A stretch of 64,000 nt of DNA from Roseiarcus sp963732155 (GCA_963732155.1 CAVSYB010000015.1:434001-498000), one strand, 5' to 3'. Counted from the first letter of the stretch, positions 52,310 through 61,730 are shown. The notes: generated from the letters alone by a model not told the origin. A program made the numbers and translations.

Positions 52310-52834
52310 TCAAGCATCCGCAGTCTTGACGCCGCTGAACAGGCCAACGCGCATATCCCTCACCTCATATATGCGCTTGCCGTCGGCTTCCAACCAGCCG
52401 TCGGCGATGCCAAGCACCAGCTTGCCCCTGAACACCCGCTTCACGTCAACGCCATAGATCACCCGTTTGACCGAGGGGAGCACCTGGTCGGCGAACTTCA
52501 CTTCGCCGACGCCGAGCGCGCGACCGCGCCCGGACAGGCCGAGCCAGCCGAGGAAAAATCCGGTCAATTGCCAGAGCGCGTCAAGTCCGAGACAGCCCGG
52601 CATGACGGGATCGCCTTTGAAATGACAGCCAAAAAACCAATGTTCCGGCCTGATGTCGAACTCGGCGCGCACGCCGCCCTTGCCGTTCGCCCCGCCCGCC
52701 TCGGAAATGTCGGTGATCCGATCGAACATCAACATCGGCGGCAGGGGCAATTGCGCGTTGCCGGCCCCGAACAGTTCGCCCCGCCCGCAGGCGAGCAGCT
52801 CTTCGTAAGCGAAACTGGAACGCCTGTCGGCCAT
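52310..52834 (-). CDS. fabA: 3-hydroxydecanoyl-ACP dehydratase/isomerase FabA
   Basis: FabA (174 residues) dehydrates and isomerises the C10 intermediate, opening the unsaturated branch. The active-site histidine and aspartate are visible in WFFGCHFKGDPVMPGCLGLD, and the N-terminal block SSFAYEELLACGRGELFG is typical. ATG 52834 gives MADRRSSF. It is the first gene of fabA-fabB-fabI and is divergent from irr, the conserved arrangement in Rhizobiales. Confidence 0.97.
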   Translation of the reverse strand: MADRRSSFAYEELLACGRGELFGAGNAQLPLPPMLMFDRITDISEAGGANGKGGVRAEFDIRPEHWFFGCHFKGDPVMPGCLGLDALWQLTGFFLGWLGLSGRGRALGVGEVKFADQVLPSVKRVIYGVDVKRVFRGKLVLGIADGWLEADGKRIYEVRDMRVGLFSGVKTADA

Positions 52835-52960
52835 CAACCCCAAGTCCCTTGCCCAGGTTCGCGCGCACCGCGCCGATCATGCGCCGCTTCCTAACACAGG
52901 CGGCCCCGGCCCGGAAGCGGGCGCCGCCGCTCCGCCAAAGCGGCGTTTCGTCATCGCAAG

Positions 52961-52989
52961 TTGCAGACGCTAGGCCGGCTTTGTATTAA
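52961..52989 (+). promoter_or_regulatory. irr promoter
   Basis: TTGCAG (52961-52966), a 17-bp spacer and TATTAA (52984-52989) lie 60 bp upstream of the irr TTG start in the 214-bp irr/fabA gap. Confidence 0.6.
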
Positions 52990-53048
52990 TAGGATGTCGT
53001 TCGGTTGCGCGTCGCGGCCGTCGCTCCAGACATCGGAACCCGAAGCCA

Positions 53049-53525
53049 TTGCCTGAAACCCAAACGTCCTCGCCTGCCGGCGCGCGGTCCAGCGACCCGA
53101 TGAACGGCTGCCCGGTCCATCAACTGCGTGGAAAGCTGCGTCGCGCCAATTTGCGTCCGACGCGCCAGCGCATCGCTCTGGGCTGGCTGCTGTTCGGCAA
53201 GGGCGACCGGCATGTGACCGCCGAGAAGCTTTACGAGGAGGCGGTCGCGATGAAAGTGCCGGTGTCGCTCGCCACCGTGTACAATACGCTCCACCAATTC
53301 ACCGAAGCGGGGCTGCTGAACGAGATCGCCGTCGACGGTTCGCGCACCTATTTCGACACCAACACCCGGCATCACCATCACTTCCTGATCGAGGAGACGC
53401 ACGCCCTGGTCGACATTCCCAAGGGGCAAGTCGGTATTTCCGGACTGCCGGAACCGCCTGCGGGAACGCACATTGCGCGCGTCGACGTGATCGTGCGCAT
53501 TCGCGCCTCGGCGCCGGAAAGCTGA
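53049..53525 (+). CDS. irr: iron response regulator Irr (Fur family)
   Basis: Irr is the heme-responsive Fur-family regulator of iron and heme genes in Rhizobiales and Rhodobacterales. The 158-residue product has a GCPVHQL sequence near the N-terminus that fits the Cys-Pro heme regulatory motif. The winged-helix domain is NLRPTRQRIALGWLLFGKGD and VSLATVYNTLHQFTEAGLLN, and the second heme site is the histidine run in TRHHHHFLIEE. The TTG start at 53049 keeps the heme motif in either case; ATG 53100 (MNGCPVHQL) is the alternative. It is divergent from fabA. A hairpin separates it from glyS. Confidence 0.93.
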   Translation: MPETQTSSPAGARSSDPMNGCPVHQLRGKLRRANLRPTRQRIALGWLLFGKGDRHVTAEKLYEEAVAMKVPVSLATVYNTLHQFTEAGLLNEIAVDGSRTYFDTNTRHHHHFLIEETHALVDIPKGQVGISGLPEPPAGTHIARVDVIVRIRASAPES

Positions 53526-53540
53526 CGGCTCGGCGTCAGC
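53521..53540. terminator. bidirectional terminator between irr and glyS
   Basis: GCTGACG / CGTCAGC (53521-53527, 53534-53540) with a 6-nt loop. The irr TGA lies in the left arm and the glyS stop in the right arm. In the irr direction, CTGCGATTTT follows, a weak T-tract. Confidence 0.65.
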
Positions 53541-55806
53541 CTGCGATTTTGGAAAAGTCCGCGACGGCGTGAACCGCCTCGCGCAGCTCGGCGAGCAGCC
53601 GCAAGCGGTTGAGCCGCAGCTCGGGATCGTCGGCGTTGACCGTGACGTCGAGGAAGAAGGCGTCGACCGGCGCGCGCAGTTGCGCCAGGGCGCGCATCGC
53701 CCCCTCGAAATCCTCCAATTTGACGCATTCGGCGGCCTCGCGCCCGGCGCGTTCGAGCGCGCGGGCCAGCGCTTTCTCCTGACCGAGCACCAGCAGCGCG
53801 GCGCGATGAGCGCCCCCGAACGCCTCGGCGCCATCCCTTTTTTGCTCGGCGCGCAGGATATTGGCGGCGCGGCGGTAGCCGACGAGCAGGTTCGCGCCGT
53901 CCTCGGTTTCGAGGAACCGACCGAGCGCCTCGACGCGCCGCACGATCATCAAGAGGTCATCCCGGCCGGGCAGCGCGAAGACCGCGTCGATCAGGTCGTG
54001 GCGCGCGCCTTTTTCGCGCAGGTGGACTTTAAGGCGGTCGGCGAAGAAGGACACAAGGTCGCTGGCCCTTTCACTGATGTCGGCGCCGTAGGACGCGGGT
54101 CGACGCTCGGAGGTCGCGATCGCTTTTTCGGCCATCCCGGCGATCGTTTCGCCCTGCGCCCGCAAGGCCTTTGGCAGGGACTCGAGAGCATCGAGCTCTT
54201 CGATCAATTCGTCATGCCTGACGTCGGCGTCGACGCCGACCAAAGCGCTGGCGGACAGCTCCCATAAATTCAGCCGAAGCGCATTCTCCAGGACCATCCG
54301 GATCACGCCGAGCGCCGCCCGGCGCAGGGCATAGGGGTCCTTCGACCCCGTCGGCCTCTCGTCGATCAACCAGAAAGCGGAAAGCGCATCGAGCTTGTCG
54401 GCGAGCGCGACCGCAATGGAGACGGGCGAGGCCGGAACGCGGTCGTTTGGACCCTGCGGCTTGTAGTGATCCTCCAACGCGGCCGCGACGGCGGGCTCCT
54501 CGCCCTGCGCCGCCGCGTAGTAGCGCCCCATCAGCCCTTGCAACTCCGGGAATTCGCCGACCATTTCGGTCACCAGATCGGCCTTGGCGAGAAGCGCGGC
54601 GCGTCTGGCGAGCGCGGGGTCGGCGCCGACTTGCGGCGCCAGGCGCTCGGCCAGATCGGCGATCCGGTTCACGCGTTCGCCCTGCGTCCCCAGTTTCTCG
54701 TGGAAAACGACGTCCAGCGCCCGCAGCTTGGCCAGACGCTGATCGAGCGGCTTGTGCGCCCTGTCCTGGTAGTCCGGCAATGGCGCGAGGTCGGTCAGCC
54801 AGAAATGCCGCGCGTCGGACAGGCGCGCGCGCACGACGCGGCCGTTGCCCGCGGCGATCGCCGCGCCGCCGTCGCTGGCGAGGAGGTTGGCGACCAGGAT
54901 GAAGCGGTTGGCGAGCCCGCCGCCGTCGCGCGTCACGAAGCATTTCTGATTGGCGCGGATCGTCGCGCGGACGACCTCGGGGGGAATTTCAAGGAAGGCC
55001 TTCTCGAATTCTCCCATCAGCACGACCGGCCATTCGACGAGGCCGGCGACCTCCTCCAGCAATCCTTCGTCCTCGACGAGTTCAAGTCCGTGCGCCAGCG
55101 CGAGACTGCGGGCGTCGGCCAGAATGATATGCTTGCGCCGCTCGGCGTCGAGCGTGACTTTGGCTTTCGTCAGGCTGTCGACATAATCGTCAAAGCGTCG
55201 GACCCTGATCGCGCCCGGCGCCATGAACCGATGGCCGAATGTGACGTCGCCCGAGGCGAGCCCGTCAATATCGAAGCGAACTACCTGCGGCGTCTCGTTG
55301 AGGCTGCTCAGAGTGCAGACGATCGCATGCAAGGGGCGCACCCAGCGCAGCGTCTCGGCGCGCGCCGAGGCCGCGCCCCAGCGCATCGACTTCGGCCAGG
55401 GAAAGCCGCGGATCACGGCGGGCGCGATTTCGGCGATCACGTCGGCGGTCGCGCGGCCCGGCCGTTCGATCGCCGCGACATAGAATTCGCCTTTCCTCGG
55501 GTCCTTCTCGATCCGCGCCAGTTCAATGGTCGCCAGCCCGGCGCTTTTCAGGAAGCCCTGGATCGCGGCGTCCGGCGCGCCGACGCGAGGACCCTTGCGC
55601 TCTTCGATCGTCTTCGCCTGCTCGGCCGGCAGGCCGACGACGTGCAGCGTGAGACGGCGCGGCGTGGCGAAGCTCTGGGCGCCCTCGAACAGCAGGCCGC
55701 GCTCGATCAGGGCGCCGGTGACGAGGCGTTTCAGGTCGTCGGCCGCCTGGCGCTGCATGCGCGCCGGTATTTCTTCGCTGAACAGTTCGAGCAGGAGATC
55801 GGGCAT
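53536..55806 (-). CDS. glyS: glycyl-tRNA synthetase beta subunit
   Basis: GlyS (756 residues) is the tRNA-binding subunit of the alpha2beta2 glycyl-tRNA synthetase. The N-terminus LLLELFSEEIPARMQRQAAD and the blocks GPRVGAPDAAIQGFLKSAGL, FPKSMRWG-like PWPKSMRWG and EEVAGLVEWPVVLMGEFE are characteristic. The C-terminal anticodon-binding region (DVTVNADDPELRLNRLRLLA) is intact. It lies 34 bp after glyQ and is convergent with irr. Confidence 0.97.
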   Translation of the reverse strand: MPDLLLELFSEEIPARMQRQAADDLKRLVTGALIERGLLFEGAQSFATPRRLTLHVVGLPAEQAKTIEERKGPRVGAPDAAIQGFLKSAGLATIELARIEKDPRKGEFYVAAIERPGRATADVIAEIAPAVIRGFPWPKSMRWGAASARAETLRWVRPLHAIVCTLSSLNETPQVVRFDIDGLASGDVTFGHRFMAPGAIRVRRFDDYVDSLTKAKVTLDAERRKHIILADARSLALAHGLELVEDEGLLEEVAGLVEWPVVLMGEFEKAFLEIPPEVVRATIRANQKCFVTRDGGGLANRFILVANLLASDGGAAIAAGNGRVVRARLSDARHFWLTDLAPLPDYQDRAHKPLDQRLAKLRALDVVFHEKLGTQGERVNRIADLAERLAPQVGADPALARRAALLAKADLVTEMVGEFPELQGLMGRYYAAAQGEEPAVAAALEDHYKPQGPNDRVPASPVSIAVALADKLDALSAFWLIDERPTGSKDPYALRRAALGVIRMVLENALRLNLWELSASALVGVDADVRHDELIEELDALESLPKALRAQGETIAGMAEKAIATSERRPASYGADISERASDLVSFFADRLKVHLREKGARHDLIDAVFALPGRDDLLMIVRRVEALGRFLETEDGANLLVGYRRAANILRAEQKRDGAEAFGGAHRAALLVLGQEKALARALERAGREAAECVKLEDFEGAMRALAQLRAPVDAFFLDVTVNADDPELRLNRLRLLAELREAVHAVADFSKIAG

Positions 55807-55840
55807 CGGGACTTTCTGAATGGCTTGTCGTTCGCGCGTC

Positions 55841-56794
55841 TCACGCCGCCATGCCGCCGCCCGCGGTCTTCAGCCAGGCGGCGCCGCACGCCTTGGCGAG
55901 TTCGCGCACGCGCAAAATGTAACTCTGGCGCTCGGTCACCGAAATGACGCCGCGCGCGTCGAGCAGGTTGAAGGCGTGGCTCGCCTTGATGCATTGGTCA
56001 TAGGCCGGCAGCGCCATGAGGTGGCGCGTCTCGCCCGCTCCCTTCTCCAGCAGGGCGCGGCATTCGCCCTCGGCGTCGCGGAAATGACGAAACAGCATTT
56101 GCGTGTCGGCGTATTCGAAATTGTGCCGGGAATATTCCTGCTCGGCCTGCAGGAAAACATCGCCATAGGCGATGCGCTCGGCGCCGTCGCGCCCGTTGAA
56201 ATTGATGTCGTAAATGCTGTCGACGCCCTGCACGTACATCGCCAGGCGCTCGAGTCCGTAAGTCAGCTCGCCCGACACCGGCGCGCATTCGAAGCCCGCG
56301 ACTTGCTGAAAATAAGTGAATTGCGAAACTTCCATGCCGTCGCACCAGCACTCCCAGCCGAGACCCCACGCCCCGAGCGTCGGGCTCTCCCAATCGTCCT
56401 CGACGAACCGCACGTCGTGCAGCATCGCGTCGACGCCGATCGCCGTCAGCGAATCCAGATAGAGATCCTGCAAATCGTCAGGCGAAGGCTTTAGAATGAC
56501 CTGAAACTGGTAGTAGTGCTGAAGCCGGTTCGGGTTCTCGCCATATCGGCCGTCCTTGGGTCGGCGCGAGGGCTGCACGTAGGCGGCTTTCCAGGGCCTT
56601 GGGCCCAGCGAGCGAAGCGTCGTGGCGGGGTGGAACGTGCCCGCGCCGACTTCCATGTCGTAGGGTTGCAAGATGACGCAGCCTTGCTGCGCCCAAAAGC
56701 CTTGCAACGCGAGAATGAGCCCCTGAAAGGAGCGCGCCGGATCGAGCGCTGCGCCCGGTTTTCGGGAATCTTGCGACGCGGAAGGGGTAGGCAT
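55841..56794 (-). CDS. glyQ: glycyl-tRNA synthetase alpha subunit
   Basis: GlyQ (317 residues) holds the catalytic site for glycine activation. The core is FWAQQGCVILQPYDMEVGAG, RSLGPRPWKAAYVQPSRRPK and RLQHYYQFQVILKPSPDDLQ, followed by GWECWCDGMEVSQFTYFQQV and ELTYGLERLAMYVQGVDSIY. ATG 56794 is chosen over 56818 because MPTPSASQ is already a variable leader. It precedes glyS on the same transcript. Confidence 0.97.
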   Translation of the reverse strand: MPTPSASQDSRKPGAALDPARSFQGLILALQGFWAQQGCVILQPYDMEVGAGTFHPATTLRSLGPRPWKAAYVQPSRRPKDGRYGENPNRLQHYYQFQVILKPSPDDLQDLYLDSLTAIGVDAMLHDVRFVEDDWESPTLGAWGLGWECWCDGMEVSQFTYFQQVAGFECAPVSGELTYGLERLAMYVQGVDSIYDINFNGRDGAERIAYGDVFLQAEQEYSRHNFEYADTQMLFRHFRDAEGECRALLEKGAGETRHLMALPAYDQCIKASHAFNLLDARGVISVTERQSYILRVRELAKACGAAWLKTAGGGMAA

Positions 56795-56855
56795 GGCGCC
56801 TGGAGCTCTCGAATTCAAATAACGGCGCGGACCCTAGTAAGGCCCGCCGCGGCGG

Positions 56856-57698
56856 TCAACGCGCCGCCGGCGTTCGGCCCGACGCGCGTCCGCGCGGCGC
56901 CTCGCCCCAATCGATCAACGCCTCTCCGCGATGGATCGCCTGCGCCTGCGGCGTGAACGCGCCCTGCTCGTCATGGAGCGTCAAACCAGGCCGCAGGCTG
57001 GTCGGCGCTTTCGCGCCCTTGACGCCGGCGACAAGGATTCGGTGAGCGGGCGCATCCGCCTTCGGATGGATGGGCAGGATGGCGACGCCGCCCAGCCGTC
57101 GTCCGAACGCGCCGAGGATTTCGGCCAGCGCCTCCGGGCGGTGGATGATGATGAATCGACCGCCCGCGCAGAGCAGGGCCAACGAGGCGAGAATCCAGGT
57201 CTCCAGGGGCGTGGCGCCGGCCGGCGTCGCGGCGGCGAACACATGCGCGCCCGCCCGCCCGGCGTCCGGCGAGGCGCGCACGCTGCGAGCGTCAAAGAAT
57301 GGCGGATTGGTGACGACGAGATCAGCGGCGGCGTCCGGCAGCCCCGCCGCGCGCCGTTCGGCGGTCCGGGTGACGTCGACGCACGCGACGCGGGCGCGTC
57401 GCTGCAAGCCATTGAGAACCGCATTTTCCCAAGCGATCGCAGCGAGGCCCGCATCCTTTTCGACAAGGTCGGCGCTCGCCTGGCTCATCCGCTGGAGCAA
57501 CGCCAGGCCCACCGCGCCGACGCCCGCGCCGACGTCGACCAGTCGGCCGACCCCCTCGGCGGGCGCCGCCGCCGCCAACAAGACGGCGTCGCTGCCGGCG
57601 CGATGCCCCTTCACCGGCTGGCGAAGGGCGAGACGTCCGCCCAGCAGCGTGTCATGGCTCGTCACGACGTCGCTTCGGCTTTCCGCCGCGTCACCCAT
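56856..57698 (-). CDS. tRNA1(Val) (adenine-37-N6)-methyltransferase-like protein
   Basis: A 280-residue SAM-dependent methyltransferase of the TrmN6/YfiC type. Motif I is RLVDVGAGVGAVGLALLQRM, and the N6-adenine catalytic motif is VVTNPPFFD. GGRLALRQPVKGHRAGSDAV at the N-terminus is typical of the group. The tRNA target is assumed from the family. It overlaps the DUF2007 gene by 8 bp. Confidence 0.88.
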   Translation of the reverse strand: MGDAAESRSDVVTSHDTLLGGRLALRQPVKGHRAGSDAVLLAAAAPAEGVGRLVDVGAGVGAVGLALLQRMSQASADLVEKDAGLAAIAWENAVLNGLQRRARVACVDVTRTAERRAAGLPDAAADLVVTNPPFFDARSVRASPDAGRAGAHVFAAATPAGATPLETWILASLALLCAGGRFIIIHRPEALAEILGAFGRRLGGVAILPIHPKADAPAHRILVAGVKGAKAPTSLRPGLTLHDEQGAFTPQAQAIHRGEALIDWGEAPRGRASGRTPAAR

Positions 57699-57915
57699 GA
57701 CGCAGTTCGGCGGCGAGTCCCGCCTCGCGTAATACGCGCCGCGCGCGTCCGCCCTGATCGGCGTCGACCATGATGCGGCGAGGCAGGAAGCCGAGCGAAC
57801 CCTCGACGGCGCTCATGTGCTGGTCGGCGATGAAATAGAGCACGCCCTCTTGCGTCAGCAGGCTCTCGATCAGCGAGATTACAACGAGGTCATTCGTGCG
57901 CACGAGCTCGATCAC
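57691..57915 (-). CDS. DUF2007 domain-containing protein
   Basis: A 74-residue protein. ELVRTNDLVVISLIESLLTQ, YFIADQHMSAVEGSLGFLPR and VDADQGGRARRVLREAGLAA fit DUF2007, a small signal-transducing-like domain of unknown function. The GTG at 57915 gives MIELVRTND, as in the family; upstream in-frame codons run into the divergent polyprenyl synthase region. It comes just before the methyltransferase with an 8-bp overlap. Confidence 0.8.
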   Translation of the reverse strand: MIELVRTNDLVVISLIESLLTQEGVLYFIADQHMSAVEGSLGFLPRRIMVDADQGGRARRVLREAGLAAELRHG

Positions 57916-58039
57916 GCCCGGACTCGTTTTTCCCGCCTCCAAAGCGAAGGGCTCCATCCATGACTCCGGCGGCTTGCACTTGCCCGGGCGACCGGCCCTC
58001 TTTATGGTCAAATGGCCTGAGGTGACAAGGGAACAGCCT

Positions 58040-59053
58040 GTGGGAATTGTCATTCCGCTCGAAGAAAAGTCCTCCGAGCGTCTGATCGACCGGCTCATGA
58101 CCCTGGTCGCGACGGACATGGCCGCGGTCAATCACACGATTCTCTCTCGCACGGGATCGGACGTCGGCTTGATCCCGGAAGTCGCCAACCATCTGATTTC
58201 GTCCGGCGGCAAGCGCCTTCGGCCGATATTGACGCTGGCCACCGCGGGGCTGTGCAGCTACGCGGGCGACGGGCACATCAAGCTCGCCGCGTCGGTCGAA
58301 TTCATGCACACCGCGACGCTGCTTCACGACGATGTCGTCGATGAAAGCGACATGCGGCGCGGCAAGCTGGCGGCCCGGGTGCTTTGGGGCAACGAGGCGA
58401 GCGTGCTGGTCGGCGACTTTCTGCTCGGTCAGGCGTTCAAGATGATGGTCGAGGTCGGTTCGCTGCATTGTCTCGACGTGCTCTCGAGCGCCGCCGCGGT
58501 GATCGCCGAGGGCGAGGTCATGCAGCTTTCCGCCGCGAAGGACACGGCGACGACCGAGGACGCCTATCTCGCCGTCATCCGCGCCAAAACGGCGGCGCTG
58601 TTCGCCGCCGCTTGCGAAGTCGGGCCCATTCTCGCGCAGCGCTCGAAGGCCGAGATCGAAGCCTGCCGCGGCTTTGGGGCCAATCTCGGCATCGCCTTCC
58701 AGCTTGTCGACGACGCGCTCGACTATGGCGGCTCATCGGCCAAGCTCGGCAAGAATGTCGGCGACGATTTCCGCGAAGGCAAGATCACCCTGCCGGTCGT
58801 GCTGTCGTTCCGCCGCGGCACGATCGTCGAGCGCGAATTCTGGCGGCGGACGCTGGAGAAGGGCGAGGTGGCGGAGGGCGACCTCGAAACGGCGCTCGCC
58901 ACGATGAAGAAGCACCGGGCGCTCGAGGACACGATCGACCGCGCGCGCCATTACGGCGCGATGGCGCGCGATTCCCTGGAGTTGTTTCCCGCCTCGTCCT
59001 GGAAGCACGCGCTGCTCGAAGCGGTCGAGTTCGCGGTCAACCGCGCGCATTAG
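58040..59053 (+). CDS. ispB: polyprenyl diphosphate synthase (octaprenyl/decaprenyl type)
   Basis: A 337-residue trans-prenyltransferase that makes the ubiquinone side chain. The first aspartate-rich motif is TLLHDDVVDESDMRRG and the second is QLVDDALDYGG, with GGKRLRPILTLATAGLCSYA between the N-terminal helices. FREGKITLPVVLSF follows. GTG 58040 sits behind AAGGGA and gives the normal length. It is divergent from the DUF2007 gene and convergent with ispE (17-bp gap). Alphaproteobacteria usually use decaprenyl chains, but chain length cannot be read here. Confidence 0.94.
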   Translation: MGIVIPLEEKSSERLIDRLMTLVATDMAAVNHTILSRTGSDVGLIPEVANHLISSGGKRLRPILTLATAGLCSYAGDGHIKLAASVEFMHTATLLHDDVVDESDMRRGKLAARVLWGNEASVLVGDFLLGQAFKMMVEVGSLHCLDVLSSAAAVIAEGEVMQLSAAKDTATTEDAYLAVIRAKTAALFAAACEVGPILAQRSKAEIEACRGFGANLGIAFQLVDDALDYGGSSAKLGKNVGDDFREGKITLPVVLSFRRGTIVEREFWRRTLEKGEVAEGDLETALATMKKHRALEDTIDRARHYGAMARDSLELFPASSWKHALLEAVEFAVNRAH

Positions 59054-59070
59054 GCCGCGCCCCGCGCCGA

Positions 59071-59958
59071 CTACCGCAGCAAGGTCGCCTTGACCCACCA
59101 GCGGGGATGGTCGCGGCCGACCGTCCGCGCCGCCCGCGCCGCCGCCGCCCGATCCTCGAACAAGGCGAAGCATGTGGCGCCCGAGCCCGACATACGCGCC
59201 AGCGCGGCGCCTTCGAGGGCCGACAGGGCGGCCAGAACGTCCGAAATTTCCGGGGCCAGCGCGCGGGCGCAAGCCTCCAGATCGTTTCGCCCTTCGCTCA
59301 GGATTCGCAGGGTGGTCGCTCGATCCGCGCCGACGCCGGGCGCCGGCGACCGAGCGAAGCTCGATGGCGCGCCTCGGGCGAGGCGAAGCTGAGCGAACAC
59401 CGCGGGCGTGGCGACCGCGACGCCAGGGTTGGCGAGCACCGCGAACAGCGGCGGCAATCGCAGGCTCGGACCGAGAACTTCGCCAAGCCCCGTCATCGCG
59501 CGCGCCTGTGGGACCAGGCACACGGGAACGTCGGCGCCGGCGGCCCGCGCCGCGGCCCAAAGGCGGGGATCGTCGGGCGTCAGGGCGTTCTCATGCGCCA
59601 GCGCCCGCAACGCCGCCGCCGCGTCCGACGAGCCGCCGCCGAGCCCGGCCGCCACCGGCAGATTCTTGTGCAAATGAAAGCGGCCGGGCCGCAGCTCCGA
59701 AACGCGATGAAGCAATTCGCGCGCGGCGCGCAGAACGAGATTGTCGGCAGGCTCGCCGGCCGCCGCCGCCATCGGACCCTCGACGCTCAGCGACAAGGTC
59801 GCGGCGGGTTCGAAACGCAACCAGTCGCAGCAGCCGGCGAAGGCGACGACGCTTTCGAGATCATGCCATCCGTCGTCGCGGCGGCCCAGAATATTCAGCG
59901 TCAGATTGACCTTGGCGGGCGCGCGCCAGACCCGTGCGCCCCCGGTCCGGGACTCCAC
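59071..59958 (-). CDS. ispE: 4-diphosphocytidyl-2-C-methyl-D-erythritol kinase
   Basis: IspE (295 residues) phosphorylates CDP-methylerythritol in the non-mevalonate isoprenoid pathway. It is a GHMP kinase with APAKVNLTLNILGRRDDGWH at the N-terminus, the ATP motif LPVAAGLGGGSSDAAAALRA and ARMSGSGATCFALFED near the C-terminus. GTG 59958 starts 6 bp after the stop of the TPR gene, suggesting co-translation. The frame is open to 60129, overlapping that gene, but that part is not conserved. Confidence 0.95.
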   Translation of the reverse strand: MESRTGGARVWRAPAKVNLTLNILGRRDDGWHDLESVVAFAGCCDWLRFEPAATLSLSVEGPMAAAAGEPADNLVLRAARELLHRVSELRPGRFHLHKNLPVAAGLGGGSSDAAAALRALAHENALTPDDPRLWAAARAAGADVPVCLVPQARAMTGLGEVLGPSLRLPPLFAVLANPGVAVATPAVFAQLRLARGAPSSFARSPAPGVGADRATTLRILSEGRNDLEACARALAPEISDVLAALSALEGAALARMSGSGATCFALFEDRAAAARAARTVGRDHPRWWVKATLLR

Positions 59959-59963
59959 CCGCC

Positions 59964-61730
59964 TCAGCCGCCGTCCTTCTTGGGCTCCGTCTGCGCCGCC
60001 GCGGGCGCTACGTCGGGCAGGCCGGAGTCGATCTTCTTCAGGATTGACGGAAGGTCTTCGGGTTCCGGCCCCATGTCGCGCGCATGGTTCCACTGAAAAT
60101 GAGCGTCGAGCTTGCGGCCCATGCGCCAATAGGCGTCGCCGAGATGGTCGTTGACGACGGGATCGGCCGGCTTCATCTCGATCGCCTTTTCGAGCTGCTC
60201 GGTCGCTTCCTCGTAGTGGCCCAGCTTATAATGAGCCCAGCCGAGGCTATCGACGATATAGCCATCGGTCGGCCGCAGGTCGACCGCCCGTCGCAGCATC
60301 TTGAAGGCTTCGTCGAGATTGACCCCCTGGTCGACCCAGGTGTAGCCGAGATAGTTCAGGACCAGCGGCTGGTCGGGGAAAAGTTCGAGCGCCGTCTTAA
60401 AATCGGCTTCGGCCTTCGGCCATTGCTTGATGCGTTCGAAGCAGATTCCGCGGAAATAGAACAGCGTCCAGTTGCTGCGATCGGGTTTGCCCAACAGATC
60501 GATCGCCTTGCCGTAAGTCTGCGCGGCCTCCTCGAACTTCTTGGCCGAGCGCTGCAGGCTGCCGAGAGCGCTCAAGGCGTCGACGTCCTTGGGATAGGCG
60601 GCGACGATCTCCTGCAGCCGGCTGACCGCCTCGTCCGAGCGGCCGAGCGCGTCGAGCGAAAGCCCGGCCTGGATGTTCGCGCTCTCCCGCATCGGCGAAT
60701 TCTCCGGCACCAGTTCGTAGGCTTCGATCGCCGCCTCGTTCTGCTTGAGCTGCTCGTAGAGGTCGGCGACCGTCACGGCGGCGAGCGCATGGTCGGGCCG
60801 CAAATACAAGGCGAGTCGCAAGTAGATCAGCGCCGCCAGTTCGTCTCCTTGCCGGCTGCCGGCGCCGCCGAGCCCGTAGAGCACTTCCGCCGCGCCGTCC
60901 TTGGCGTTGCGAATGACCGGGTCGAGCGGCCGACCGGCGGCCAGATCCGCCAGCGCGCCGTCGACGATCGGATGGTGCGGCAGCACGTGCGCGAAATCCG
61001 TGTAAATCTGCTTGGCGCCGTCGAGATCGCCGTGCCGCGCCAGATCGCGGGCGTAAGCGTCGGCGAGCCGCAGCGTATTCTTCTCGGTGTCGTAAGCCGC
61101 CTTCAGTCGTTTGACCGCTTCGGGCGCGTTGCCCGTCAGGTCGGCGATCAGGCCGGCGTGGTAGTCCCGGAAGACCGCGAACGCCGGGTCGCGAATGTGG
61201 TCGAGCGTATCAAGCGCGTGACGCCCGTCGTTGAGCCCGGCGAAGGCCCACGCGGTCAGCAGCATGGTGGTCACGTCGTGCGCGCGGCCGGCGTCGCCGC
61301 TGGCGAGTTGAATCCGCGCGGCGGCGTACTGGCCGTCGGCGATCGCCCGAACGGCCGCGGTCAGATGCGCGAGGCTGTTGTTCGGATCGCGCGCCAGCAG
61401 CCGGTCGGAGAGCTGGAACGCCTCCGGCATGCTGCCGTTGGCCAGCGCGGCTGCGAATGAGCGCTCGATCAATTCGGGATTGCGGGGATCGGCGCGCAGG
61501 GCCTCGCGAAAGTAGACCGCCGCCGCGGTCGTATCCCGATCGGCTCCCGCGACCAGCGCCGCGAGATAGTTTCCAGCCTGGCTTTCGCCCGTCTCGATCG
61601 GCGTCGACGTCGCGATGCTGTCTCGCGCCATAGCCGAGGCGCCCGACAAGGAGAGGCCGAGCGCGGCGGCGACGATGACGCCTGCGACGGGCCGCAGGAG
61701 AATCCGGTAAGAACAAATCTGAAGAGCCAC
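59964..61730 (-). CDS. exported TPR-repeat protein
   Basis: A 588-residue protein with a signal peptide (residues 1-32, LRPVAGVIVAAALGLSLSGA then SAMA). About ten tetratricopeptide-like helical pairs follow, for example AAVYFREALRADPRNPELIE, NYLGYTWVDQGVNLDEAFKM and LGWAHYKLGHYEEATEQLEK. No enzyme motif is visible, so a scaffold role in the periplasm is likely. GTG 61730 behind AAGGAAA gives a normal signal peptide; an ATG at 61784 adds 18 basic residues. It precedes ispE by 5 bp, a pairing I recall from other Rhizobiales. Confidence 0.85.
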   Translation of the reverse strand: MALQICSYRILLRPVAGVIVAAALGLSLSGASAMARDSIATSTPIETGESQAGNYLAALVAGADRDTTAAAVYFREALRADPRNPELIERSFAAALANGSMPEAFQLSDRLLARDPNNSLAHLTAAVRAIADGQYAAARIQLASGDAGRAHDVTTMLLTAWAFAGLNDGRHALDTLDHIRDPAFAVFRDYHAGLIADLTGNAPEAVKRLKAAYDTEKNTLRLADAYARDLARHGDLDGAKQIYTDFAHVLPHHPIVDGALADLAAGRPLDPVIRNAKDGAAEVLYGLGGAGSRQGDELAALIYLRLALYLRPDHALAAVTVADLYEQLKQNEAAIEAYELVPENSPMRESANIQAGLSLDALGRSDEAVSRLQEIVAAYPKDVDALSALGSLQRSAKKFEEAAQTYGKAIDLLGKPDRSNWTLFYFRGICFERIKQWPKAEADFKTALELFPDQPLVLNYLGYTWVDQGVNLDEAFKMLRRAVDLRPTDGYIVDSLGWAHYKLGHYEEATEQLEKAIEMKPADPVVNDHLGDAYWRMGRKLDAHFQWNHARDMGPEPEDLPSILKKIDSGLPDVAPAAAQTEPKKDGG

